Shown piece after piece: positions 1 through 10,184 of a DNA stretch of 44,365 nucleotides. A model generated the notes under the pieces. It was given only the letters and a program-made list of their open reading frames with translations. It ran no database searches and was not told where the DNA came from. A program made the translations under genes and the position numbers. Source of the stretch: Gonium pectorale (taxonomy: Eukaryota > Chlorophyta > Chlorophyceae > Chlamydomonadales > Volvocaceae); the NCBI GenBank assembly GCA_001584585.1, contig LSYV01000019.1, forward strand, positions 1,433,218-1,477,582, written 5' to 3'. Every line of letters begins with the position of its first letter. Position 1 is the stretch's first letter.

Positions 1-54
1 CTGGGACCTTGGTTAAGGACCTCAACACCATGCCCGTCCTCTCACACTCCGCAG

Positions 55-1826
55 GCGCGCCGCGCGGCGCTCGGCGCAGCTGCCCGGCCCGGCGCTGCGG
101 CAGCGCCGCAGGCGGCGCCCGGCGGCGGCGCCGCCGCCGCTAACCCTGCCGCCGCCGCTGCCGACCTCGACCGCGCGCTCTCCGAGCTGTCGGGCGCCCC
201 CCTGGAGCTGTCGACGCTGTACAACTCGTACGCGCAGCCGTACGGGCTGTGGGACGTCTGCCTGCAAATGATCCGCTTTGCCGGCGGCGGCGGTGGCGGC
301 GGCGGCGGCGCGGCGGAGCCGGCGGCAGTGGCCCGGACGCTGTGGGACCACGAGCTGCTTCGGGTGAGTGGGTCTCGACTCTCTCATGGGTGGACGCGGA
401 TGGTGATGGTAGTGGTGAGTCGTGGTTTGCTAGCCCGGCGCGCTGTCGCACGGCGCCCTTCAGCAGCTGCGCTGGGGAGCCCCTCCTGGGCGAACGCTCA
501 CAACCTCTTTCCTCGTACGGCATCCCTGCATGTACGACAGGCGTACGACGGCGTGCGCGGCGGCAGCCCCTCTGCCCGCCTGGCGGCCGCCGCCGACGCC
601 GTGTCCTCGCTGGGCCCCGACCTGCACCCCGACGACCTGACGCTGCCGCTGGCGCACCTGGCGTGGCGCCTCGAGTGCATGGCGGCGGGCAGCTGGCCGG
701 CGGCGGCGGCAGCCGCCGGCGCCGCGGACGCCGGCGCCGCCGCTGCCGCGGCGGCGGCTTCGGAGCGGTCGAGCGAAGTGATCGTCCCGGCGCTGGTGGT
801 GAGCGGCAACGGCTGCCTGTTATCGGTTATTGGTTATGGGCCCCATGTCCTTGCCTGCTCACCACTGGGGTTTTGTGCACCTGGTTGAGGCGCGGCCGGC
901 CCTCTCCCGTGTCCCGTCTCGTTCCGCGCCCGCCGCCCGTGTTGCATTTGCCGGTGGGCCCACATGCACACCTCGGCACATGCCCATGCGTTGTGGATCT
1001 TGTGATTTGCCGACGTGCCGGACCGGTGGGTCGGTCGGTTGGTCGTTGGCCGCGAGCCCCAGCAGAAGTTGTACCATACTCCCGGTCCTAAAACCACCAC
1101 CACCACCCTCGCCCCGCCCTCGCCCCGCAACACGCGTGCGCCCGCCACCCCTCCCCCCCAACAGTCCGCCACCTGCGGCAGCACGACGGCTGTACGGCGG
1201 GTGTACGAGGCGCTCCTGGCGCGCGGCGGCCGGGGCCTGGCGCTGGCGGCCGGCGGCGGCGCGGCGGGCGGCGTGGCGGCGGCGGAGGCGGCGCTCAGCA
1301 GCGGCCGTATGCGGGCGCAGCTGCTGCGGTGAGGGGCGCGGGGGACCTTGATGGGCCGACAGGCCATGTGCGCGGTGGGGATGCAAGTGGTGAGGGATAA
1401 CCCCACCGCTACGGGAGGCGGTGGAAGTGTACGGCTCGCGTCCGGTCGCGGAGCTACGCTCCCTGAGCGGCTGCCCGCTTGCCAGCTCCCCTACCCTCCT
1501 CGGTAAACCGACGCCTACCTCCACTCCCCGTGACACACCCCGCCCCGCCCCGCCCCGTTCCCCCTCCGCGCAGCTCGGCCGCGGTCGTGTGCAGCGCAGC
1601 GCTGTCGGACCTACAGTCCGGCGCGCCGGCGGCGGCCGGCGGCGGCGGCTCCTCCGCGTTTGGCGCGGGCGCCGGCGGCGCTGCCGGGCGCTCCCGGGAG
1701 GCTGGCGCGCTCGCGGACGCGGCTGACCGCTTTGCGCTCGAGGCCCGGCGGCTGGGGGGCCCCGAGTGCGAGGAGCTGGCGGCGCTGTTGGACGGCATCC
1801 GGGCGGCTGCGGAGGCGATGCGGTAG
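55..1826 (+). CDS. NUP155: Nucleoporin NUP155 (Nup155/Nup170 family), C-terminal part, 5' end outside window
   Basis: Large scaffold nucleoporin of the inner ring of the nuclear pore; only the last 327 residues are present. Exons joined by splice sites and phase: 55-363, 541-798, 1165-1328, 1574-1826 (stop TAG 1824-1826). Donors are GTGAGT, GTGAGC and GTGAGG; acceptors end in CAG. The recognisable block is LYNSYAQPYGLWDVCLQMI, the 'LYN-ya-P-lWd-cL' segment of the family's alpha-helical C-terminal domain. It is followed by a short VARTLWDHELL piece, then LDPDDL-type and VYEALLARG segments and a helical end rich in Ala, Glu and Arg. Ala/Gly-rich inserts (near 70-150, 275-320, 690-760 and 1620-1690) have no counterpart in animal or fungal homologues and are typical of volvocine proteins. 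Bases 1-54 are intron. The gene faces the palmitoyltransferase gene 3' end to 3' end. Family call is firm; exact exon ends are inferred. Confidence 0.85.
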
Positions 1827-3330
1827 AATGGGGAGGGGAGGCGAGCCAGAGGCGGGGATGCAGAGGTTGGGAGCAGGAAAGGGGAGGCCAAGGTGGGGAG
1901 GGGTGGAGATCGGGTGTGGGGCGCAGGGACAGTGGGGGGGCAGGACTGGCAGGATGGGGTTTTGTGTGTCTACATGAGTGGACGCGGGGCTGCCGAGGTA
2001 CGGTTGCTGGGCGGGCGAACAGCGGCGCGGTGGCAGAGGCGGCAGAGGGGGCAAACGGGGTGGTGTGTGGGACCCGGCTGCGGCCAGGTTGCGGCTGCGG
2101 GTAGCAGTGGTTCCTTTTGGGGGGCCACGTATTAGTCCAGAGCAGTTCAGTCCGAGTCGAGTCTAGAGTCATGTAGACGACAATGCGTGTGCGGCGTGAG
2201 CAGATTTGGGCGCTCACTGCCGGGGCACGTGCAGGTGCGGTCCCGTCAGGAATCAGGATTCACGCGGCCTGATCGGGAGTTGGTGGGTATCCAGAGCTCG
2301 CCCCCTCACGTCGCTGCAAGCTCGCTGGCATTGTCTTTAGACGGGGCCTTTGGAGGTGTGGTGCGACTCGGACCACAGCAGGAACGCCCGCGCTGGCAGC
2401 CGTCAGGTGACGACGCACCGTACCGTGATGGCGCAGCGCCGTCCTGCGCCTGAATTGCCTTGGCGCCATGGGCACTTTCTCGCGGCCATCTTTGTCCCGG
2501 CTAGCCCGGCAATGCACCACAGCGGCTGGGCTTGGTGCCGGCTCGTCCGGCCATGTAGGCTCCGGCCCCGTCCTCCGTTTCGTCTGGCCCCTCTAGCCCG
2601 CTCTGGCCCCTCTGGCCAGCTATCGCCAACTACAGCGCCCCGTGGGTGCGCCCCGCGCTTTCTGCGCACTGCGCGCGCCTGCCGGGGCTGAGGCACCAGA
2701 GTGCTGACAGCGCGCCGCGAGGCGCATGATGGCGAGCAAACGGCGGGGCTCCAGCACCCGGCCTCCCTGCCCCTACCCGCACCGGCACTGCGCGATGGCC
2801 CAGAGCGTTCCATGGACCCATGTCGCACGTGTCGGTTGTGGTGCGAGCCAACGGCTTTGGCTTTCAGGGGTTTAGGGGGATCTGACCTGTACGGGCCGTA
2901 CTCCTGCAAGGTGCGGACCCGCATACGCGCCCCCTGACTGGCGGGCGCATGCGTTGTGCGGCACCTGGCACAGTGCGGCCATGCTGCTTAAGTACCTAGT
3001 ACCCATCCTATGTTCCTTACCGTCCCAGCGGCATCCGTCCACCTTGGACTCGGAGCCAGGCACCACGAATACAGTGATCGGGCATCCCAGGTTGCAGTGC
3101 TTGGCAATAACGGGGAGGGATGGCTACAGGGCTTTTGCCCGGATGGCAAGAGGGATGGGGCCGGGGGGCTCGCGAGATCGCATTGATAATCACACAGCTC
3201 CTTCACCGCGTCCATCTCTCCAGCTGACCACCTCCTGGCCGCGCCGGACGAAGCAAGCCACCCAGTCCACGCGAGCGGCCATCAAACCGGAGGCCAGGGC
3301 AGCTGCACCTGCGTGCGTGTACGGTACATG
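1827..3330. other. Convergent intergenic region, left part
   Basis: Between the stop of NUP155 and the first dispersed repeat copy. It should contain the NUP155 3' UTR, but no TGTAA poly(A) signal was found close to the stop. Open frames here are short or overlap on both strands and resemble no family. A pyrimidine/G-rich stretch at about 2575-2630 repeats the word CTGGCCCCTCT imperfectly. Base composition drops from the strongly GC-rich exon style after about 2950. No gene is supported. Confidence 0.6.
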
Positions 3331-3398
3331 TGTTGAAAAGAAAAACGCATACGACGAGCGTAAGCGCGAAAATGATGGCGTCGTTGTAGGACCCAGCT
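3331..3398 (+). repeat. Dispersed repeat, copy A
   Basis: First of three copies of a short sequence (others at 36868 and 43238, all in the same orientation). The core ACGCATACGACGAGCGTAAG followed by CGCGAAA is identical in copies A and B; copies A and C share the longer block running to GTAGGACCCAGCT. Translated in the matching frame it gives NAYDERKRENDGVVVGPSS, against NQEYDERRRDNDGVGVGPSF in copy C, which lies in a LINE reading frame. The copy therefore looks like a small displaced piece of that element or of something inserted in it. No flanking target-site duplication was recognised. Confidence 0.75.
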
Positions 3399-3713
3399 CC
3401 AGAGGCAGTCGGCACATGTGTGTGCCTTCGCTCCAACCCCCGCGAGGACCCCGCGCACCGCGCACCGCCCCACACGCGACGCGACACTGGGGCCCCGTCC
3501 TCCGTGGGGCCGCAGGACGCCACCCGTCCCCATGTCAGCTTGACGCGGCATCATCACCTCCCGAAGCTCCCGGCGGTGGCCGTGACGTCCTGCACTCAGG
3601 ACCCGCCGCCGCCGCCGCCGGCACCCCGCATGCGCCCCCGCCCTCGCTCCACGCCCAGTCTCCCGCTCCGGCACCGCAAAAGCATAATACTGTGCGCGGT
3701 GCAATAGCAGTCC

Positions 3714-3718
3714 TTACA
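3714..3718 (-). terminator. Candidate TGTAA polyadenylation signal of the palmitoyltransferase gene
   Basis: Read on the minus strand this is TGTAA, the usual poly(A) signal of Chlamydomonas-type nuclear genes. It is the closest such word downstream of the DHHC gene stop at 4048-4050, about 330 bases beyond it. A five-base word can occur by chance. Confidence 0.4.
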
Positions 3719-3777
3719 CCCCGGACCATAGCCACGCTGAACGGCCCGCACGCCGCTGCGCCAGGATTGAAAGCCGC

Positions 3778-3795
3778 CACACACACACACACACC
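3778..3795. repeat. CA dinucleotide microsatellite
   Basis: A run of about eight and a half CA units followed by a C-rich stretch. It lies in the probable 3' UTR or intergenic space between the NUP155 and palmitoyltransferase genes. Confidence 0.85.
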
Positions 3796-4047
3796 TCCCC
3801 CTCCTCCGCCGACCAGAGCACGAAGGCTGGGCCCACACGTCCCACGATTCACGCTGCGCCCGTGCGAGCGCCCGTGCGAGCGGGTGCGCCCGACTTGTCG
3901 GGGGCCCCCGCGGCCCACCCGCCCCTGCCACCCGCCGCTCCCAGCAGCCCACCATCACGCGCATACACTTTGCACACCAGGGCCACCCGCCAGGACGCCG
4001 GATACTCGGCAAGTGGCGCCATGACTCGCCCCGGTCTCAAAGCTCGG

Positions 4048-7000
4048 TCACACCGCGTTGGACATGAAGGACGGCATCGCGGGGTGCGCCAGCAGCGGCA
4101 GGCTGGCGGCCGTGCCGCCCCCGCCGCCGCCGCGGCCCACGTGCGGCCCCAGGCCCAGCCCACCCAGGTGGGCCCCGCCGCCGCCCAGGTGTCCCCCCAG
4201 GCCCGCGTGCCCCGAACCCGCCGACGGCGCGCGGCCGACCGCCAGGCACGACTCCAGCAGGATGCGCTTCTCCTCCTTGGTGTAGAAGGGGAGGAACCAG
4301 CGCAGCTTGCTGCGTTTCGGAGGAGGATGGCAAGGTGGTGGGGTGGGGGTGGGTGAGCGGGGGCCCGAGCCGGTGGAGTGGAGAGGGAGTTGGGCAACGA
4401 GGGAGCGAGGGGGAGGAGGAGAACAGTCTGAAGGGCCGGCTGTTGCATACGTTGTGAGGTGAAGGGGGAACCAGCTGAGCGGGGACAGGATGATGGTAGC
4501 GATGGGCAGGAGGGCTCCTCGCGGGTGCATGTCATGATTATCGCCGCGCCCAGCCCCCACGCCAATCCCCACACGGCCCTTCGGTGCCTTAACACGTGGC
4601 ACGTGGCACCCGGCCCCCCGGCGTCGCGCGACCCTCACTTGCGCCCGAAGACCTCCTCGAAGTTCCGCCGGAAGCCCTTGTTGTACGGCCAGGGGTGCAG
4701 CCTGTCCTTCTCGTACATCTCTATGCTGGTGCAGTTGGCGCCTATGAGCTGGCCGTGCATGGCCAGGAAGCCCGCCAGCGACAGCGCGAACGCGAACGAC
4801 GTGATGGACACGCAGAACACCAGCGGGGCGCTGCGGGGTGGGGGCGGCGTGTGGCGGGGCAGGGTGGGGTCTGAGCATTGAAAGGCGTTCTCGATCGAGA
4901 GGCCGGAGGCGCACGTCAACCCGAACCGTCGAAGGCCAAGGAACGGAATGGGTGGGGTAGAGGGTTGGAAGGCATTCTCAGTAGAGAAGCCCTGGGGCGC
5001 ATAGGGCTCCCGACCGATAACAACTGGCTGAGCGCTGAGGGTGGAAGGGAGGGGCCAGGGTCCCCGGTGAGCGCATTCCCGATGCTGCTCTGAATGGGTG
5101 GGGGGGGGCGGTGATGCAGGAAACGAGCTATGCTCTTCGGCTCCAAGAAGATCTGTCGTGGTAGTCGTGAGGGCCTTACGGTTGGCTCTCAGTGTTATGC
5201 CGCGGACCTGCGCGCTCTGTACGCTGCCGCTGGTCCGGGCGCTGCCATAGTGCTCGGCTGCTGCGCAGCTGTTGCTTTATTGCGCGCTCCAGCCACAGTG
5301 TATTCCCCCAGCCCTCCCGCCCGCCACCCACACCCACCCCGCCACACGCGCACACACCCATCCCGCCTGCACGTCTCCGCCAGCCCCCTTCATCCCCTCT
5401 CTGTCACCTGGGGCCTCGCAGCCGGTTGTTGAAAAAGTCGATGACGGACTTAAGCAGCAGCAGCAGCGCCAGGGAGCAGCCCAGGGCAGCGTAGAAGATG
5501 AAGAGCAGAAAGGACTGGCGACGGGGGAGAGTGAGCGTGGGTGTGGGGTTCGGGTTGCGGGAGGGGGATCTGGCATGGGTGAGTTGCTGAGAAAGTGCGG
5601 GTGAGTGAGTCCGCGGAGCCCACTCCCCAACAGCCAAGCGAAGAGCCCCGACTTGACTCCTACGAGCCGCGTAACCACCTCTGCGCGCCGCCGCGTTACC
5701 TCCCCCCATTGTTATCGCCGTTTACCCCTCGCCCCCGTCACCACCTTCCACACAGCCTTCACCCTCGTACCTTGTAGTTCAGCAGCCCCACGCAGTTGAC
5801 CACCCAGATGCACCAATGGTCCTGTGGATATAGACAGGAGGCAGCGGGGGGTGACGAACAGGAGGGACAGGGGGGCGGGGACGCGAAGCGCCCGAGCGGT
5901 CCTTCATGCTCGGTGGGGAAGAAGCCGGCGATACGAGGTTTGGATGGGCCAGGCGTGGCCCATGGGCAATGGGCGGGGATCAGCCGGGAGGCATCACAGC
6001 TCGAAGGCGTTGTGGGCCGGGGGGGGGGGGCCGTGCGCAGCGCCAGCAGACAAAAGAAACACTCGTCCTCAGACAATCCTCGCGACGCCCCCCGATCCAG
6101 CCGCCGCGCCCCCGCCCCTCCCCATTCGCCGCCTTCCGCCGAAACCTCCAGTGCCTAGCCCCTCCCAGACACCCGGGAGGAGGAGGGACGAGGAGCCAGC
6201 CGGGCAACGGCTTCTTGCACAAACCCAACTCCCATCCCAACCCCCCCAACCCCAACCCAGCCACGGTCGGGAGATGTATGCGCACCAGGGCTTCTCTGCT
6301 GAGAATGCCACCCCTCTACCCCCCCAGCCACCCCCGGGGGCCCACCCACCATCCGCAGCACGCATCGCCCGGTGACGCTGCAGTGGTGCGCCCGCTCGGG
6401 CTTCCACGCCTGGCAGCGCTTGCAGAAGCGCGGCCGGCGCGGGTCGCGGCGGTCAAAGTAGAAGCTGCTGTAGGACATGCGCTCCAGCTCGGCGCGCGCT
6501 TGCTGCGGGTGGGCGGCACGGCGGGAGGTGCGGGCGCAGGGAGGCACGGGAGGGAAGGTTTGGCGGCGGCGCCCAGGAATACTGTACGCCTGTGCCGACA
6601 TGCGATGCCGCCCGGGGGCCAGCCCGGCGGTGTATGCGCTGACTGCGAGGGGTGCGCAGCAGCAGCCAGGAGCCCAGGATGGACCCCCGGCAGCGTCTCT
6701 CGCCCGCCCGCCGGTGCCGTCACCCGCACCCTCGCGCTCGCTGCTCACAGCGGACACAGGGACGGCCTCTGCGCCCCGTTCTCCCGGGGGCCATTGCGAT
6801 GCCTGCCACACAGTTACGGCCCTCTGTCCCCCCCATGCCCCTCACCCTTGCTCCCCACCCCGCCGCGCCTTCTCTCTGGCACCCCGCCCCATCACGGAGC
6901 CAGTGCGCTCGGCGGCACAGTTCCGCTCCCGCTCCCACCCCGCCTCCAGCTGCCATCTTGCCACCAGCCCCCACCCCGCCTCATGCAGTCATGCTGCCCA

Positions 7001-8069
7001 CCCCGCACCCCGCCTCCCGTCCAGCCCGGCCCCGCTCCCGCACCTGCTCATCCGCAAAGGGGTGCCACCCCTGCGGCACCCTGCCCGGCTCCTGGGTCAC
7101 CGCCGCCAGGTAGCTCCACACAGCCAGGCCGGTCTGGAGGCGAAGGGGAGGGGGTGAGGAGGCGGGGACGGGAGGGCGCAGGAAGGGCCAAGAGCAGACG
7201 TTTGTAACGGGTTCACAGAAGGAATTCCGAATCCCTTCTGCATTTGATAGCTAAAGTAACGTGGGTTGTACACATCAGAGCTCTCCCGGCTGCGGCTAAG
7301 CTGTTCCGGTCGAAATCAAGCCCTGCGCCATCCGGTGAGCGCACATGTGCCCCCTCCCCATTCCGCCCGTCCCTTGCTCCACCAGCTGTGAGCATCATCC
7401 CATCGTTAGCGGGCTTTGCCGGTGTCAGAGAGAGATGGCGTTGGTCGGGGCTGCCCCCGAAACCGACTACCTCCGATACCCCGTAACCAACACTGCTTGA
7501 ACCCCTAGCCCCACACCCATCAATTGGCAGTTCCTTGAGGGTGACTACGCGCAGGCAGCAAGGAGAAGCGGATCCAGGGCGGCGAGCGCATGCGCGTGCG
7601 GGGCTGCCAGAACACGCTGTGTTTTCCTCAAGGCCCCGGCACTGTTGTTCGCGTAGCGCCGCCCCAGCCCGCCCGATGTAATTCGTGCCTCGTAACTTCA
7701 GTCCCGCCACGAAACTGCCAGGCATCCTCACCTCGCCAGCACTACCGGCGTCTGTACCATGAAACCCTGGCCCCCCTGCTTCCCCCAGCCCCCCCTCCGC
7801 CCCCCCCCCGAGCGCCTCACCACGGCAGAGTACACCACCACCACGATCACGCTTCCCAGCACGACGAACGGGTTCCGGCTGAGCAGCTTGGGTCCGTAGG
7901 TGAGCGGCACAACCGCTGTATACGTCAAGCCGATAAGTCCCAGCACCAGCAGCACCATAACATGGCCCAGGATCCGCAGGAAGCGGCAATACTGGAAAAT
8001 GTTGAGCCATTTCGAGGTGGTTGAGAGCGAGCTCAGAGGATTGGGCGACGTGGCCCAGGGCTGAGACAT
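4048..8069 (-). CDS. DHHC-family protein S-acyltransferase with variant DHWC active site
   Basis: Integral membrane enzyme that transfers palmitoyl groups from acyl-CoA to cysteines of target proteins. Minus-strand exons: 8069-7821, 7133-7044, 6502-6350, 5821-5771, 5514-5408, 4830-4639, 4309-4048; 1104 nt, 367 aa, all junctions in phase. ATG is at 8069-8067. Four membrane segments are visible: about residues 33-55, 66-95, 182-206 and 218-246. The cysteine-rich domain is in exons 3 and 4: FCKRCQAWKPERAHHC (139-154), then SVTGRCVLRM (155-164) and DHWCIWVVNC (165-174). Family consensus has SVCGRC and DHHC, so Cys157 is Thr and the second catalytic-motif His167 is Trp; catalytic Asp165, His166 and Cys168 remain. 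NCTSIE (249-254) matches the TTxE motif. The tail is Gly-rich. The odd residues sit in two different exons, both with clean splice sites. Activity is uncertain; family membership is not. Confidence 0.9.
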
Positions 8070-9345
8070 AGCGCGAAGAAAAAGCTGATCAGCGTCCTCT
8101 AAAAGCCCGGGCTGCTATGCTCTACATGAAAACGACGTGCCGGTAGCTGAGGTCGGTAGCCTCAATAAGGTTGAGCGCCAATTGCGTGGAAGGAAATTGG
8201 TTACATAGAACAGCAGGCAATTACTACGGCGCTACGATCCGTGAGTCGCGTGAGAGTTGCGAACCCCAAGACGCAAGAAAAGGCTGGTGTAGCGCTGTGG
8301 GGCCACCCGCTAGAAGCAGCAGAATAGCAAAAGAGAAGCATTAGAGGACGTTGAAAACTGCCTCAAAGTCGTACGGCAATGGAGCCAACAACCCGTCCGC
8401 GGTTATGCCCCCCCCCCCGCCCCCGCCTTGCCTGGTGCCGCTCCGAAAGGAGGATTCACCTGTGGCCCCTCCCCCCGCCCCTCCCCGCTCCTAGCATCCG
8501 GTGGGCTGAGGTGTACGGCACTCTTGTTGCATGCAGCGCCTCGTGCCCGCACAGGGACGGCAGCAGCGTTGATGGCTACTGGTGGCATCTCGCTGCCGTA
8601 CGTGTCGTGTGTGTCCTGTATAATGTATGAGATCTATGCGTAACAGTGCGCTATAGGCAGCTGCGTAACGGTATGCTCAAAACAGTCCCATAAGCGACAA
8701 AACAACCTAGCCGTGTCGTGTGTGTTCTATATGATCTATGGCATGACAGTGTCGTATGTGTGTCCTGTGAAGGGGTGTGTATCATACAATTATGATACCG
8801 TACCTTTCCTAACTATGCCATCGCACACGTAGCATTCGGCCCCCAGGCGGGAGGAGGTAGGATGTGGGAGGGATGATGCACAAGATGTCGAATGAACAGT
8901 GACACAATTGTGGCTATGGCTAAGGGCACTTACAGGCGTTACAGCCTTTTTAGCCTACACCTCTTTTCCTGCCTATCTCTCTGAATGGAGCGGCGTGGGG
9001 GCAGCCCGACAACACAACGGAGGTGAGCATCAATCTATACGACTATCCTAAATACTGGTGACTGACAGCGACGCAACCGTGCAAGGCCACGACCGACATT
9101 ACCGGCAATAATGACTTGGTGCCTTTTCGTATGTGTTTGAATATAAAAGAGCCTATGCAATGGCTGCGTAGGGGTGGCGACCGAACCATGGGTCAGTCGT
9201 GTGGGTTTCGTGCCCGGCGCCCCCGAGGTAGTCCCGGGGCCCTTTCTCTGCAGATTATTTTTCCCGGGGTAACTGCCTTGTTCGTTACCGTCCCAGAGTA
9301 CTAAGAGGCGACGAAGGATGGCGCGATGGGTAATATCTTGCATCT
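8070..9345. other. Divergent upstream region of the palmitoyltransferase and AP-1 sigma genes
   Basis: Holds the 5' UTR and promoter of the minus-strand palmitoyltransferase gene. GC content falls visibly from about 8060 onward. Two related stretches, near 8593-8650 and 8710-8765, share CGTGTCGTGTGTGT followed by TAT-rich sequence ending in ACAGTG, about 115 bases apart, suggesting an old local duplication. No coding sequence is recognisable; the short frames are not protein-like. Confidence 0.6.
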
Positions 9346-9680
9346 CTGGCTGACGAGCTCCTCTTCGAGTACCTGCGCACCAAGAAGCTGAAACCTCTAC
9401 ATCAACAGTCAGGAGAATATAACATGCGCGAGGTGAACCGAGTTTTCAAGCGCTCGGCTCGCTATCGTCTTCGAGGGCGACACGCTCTACAAATCCAGGC
9501 CTGAGGGCAAGCCCCGGGTTCGGGTAACCCCCGCCGAATGAGCGTTTACATCTTGTTCGTGGCGCCCACTTCAGCTCCAACAAGGCGTACGCTTGCATGG
9601 GCAAGCGCTTCTCGTGGGAAGGCATGAAGGAGGAAGTCCAAGCTTACGTACGCAGCTGTGAGAGCTGTCGGGCCGACGCC
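9346..9680 (+). mobile_element. LTR (Ty3/gypsy-like) retrotransposon relic: integrase zinc-binding region, frameshifted
   Basis: Three consecutive pieces in different + frames read as one degraded integrase N-terminal region. First LADELLFEYLRTKKLKPLHQ (from 9346), then IVFEGDTLYKSRP (about 9464-9502) ending at a TGA near 9539, then HFSSNKAYACMGKRFSW (about 9570-9620) and VQAYVRSCESCRAD (about 9639-9680). The last parts match the integrase H2C2 pattern: a His-rich start, 'K..... ..FsWegM...V..YV..C..C'. At least two frameshifts and one stop break it, so it is dead. The remaining ORFs of such an element, and LTRs, were not recognised nearby. It lies upstream of the AP-1 sigma gene, on the same strand. 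Confidence 0.7.
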
Positions 9681-10184
9681 CCCCCCACCAACCCACCCAC
9701 CCAAGTACACCCACAGAGCCCACAGTGAGTACACCGGCCATTCCCCGCTGCCAGGGACCACGGCTCAGGCCGTACCCCACGACGTAATAGTAATCGTAAT
9801 CATCTTCGCTGGCAAGCCTTGCTACCAGCTGAACAAAGCACACAGCCCCACACAGCACAACAGTTACCAACCGGCCTAACCGTTATAACCACCGGTATGA
9901 CCGCCGGTATGACACGCTCCAAACGTTACTCTAGTGCAATTTGTAGGGCGCTTACTAAACTGCAATATCTCTGAGAGTTCGTACTCCTTTCCGGGCCCTG
10001 GGTTGCTTCCTTCCACAGCTACTGCGAACCTCTTTGCGCTTTCCCTGCCTTCCCTTAATACGTAGCACCTCTGCGCATATTATACGTGTGCAACTAGTCT
10101 CACCTGGAACTTGCTCGCTGACCGGAGCGCCCCTCACCGAGTAGAGAAGGGGCTGAGGGCTGACGCCCTCCCCCGCGAGAGATA
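9681..10184. other. Upstream region of AP-1 sigma
   Basis: About 500 bases between the integrase relic and the candidate ATG. It includes a short imperfect duplication at 9889-9912 (ACCGGTATGACC / GCCGGTATGACA) and moderate AT content compared with the exons. It should hold the 5' UTR and promoter; no TATA-like box could be assigned. No gene seen. Confidence 0.5.

Larger units (their letters stand above)
3399..4047. other. 3' flank of the palmitoyltransferase gene, no gene seen
   Basis: Lies between repeat copy A and the stop codon of the minus-strand palmitoyltransferase gene and should hold its 3' UTR. It contains a poly(A) signal candidate on the minus strand and a CA dinucleotide tract, listed separately. 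Open frames on both strands are proline- and arginine-rich GC shadows without recognisable domains. Confidence 0.6.

Noticed and set aside
859..2217. 452-codon minus frame opposite NUP155
   Set aside because: Pro/Arg/Ser-rich shadow of GC-rich exons and introns on the other strand; the + strand has the NUP155 family match.
2954..4024. 356-codon plus frame containing dispersed repeat copy A
   Set aside because: Low complexity His/Pro/Arg sequence with no domain; open because of base composition. Only the repeat piece is meaningful.
5906..7207. 433-codon plus frame
   Set aside because: Antisense to DHHC exon 3 and its introns; no domain, composition typical of GC shadows.
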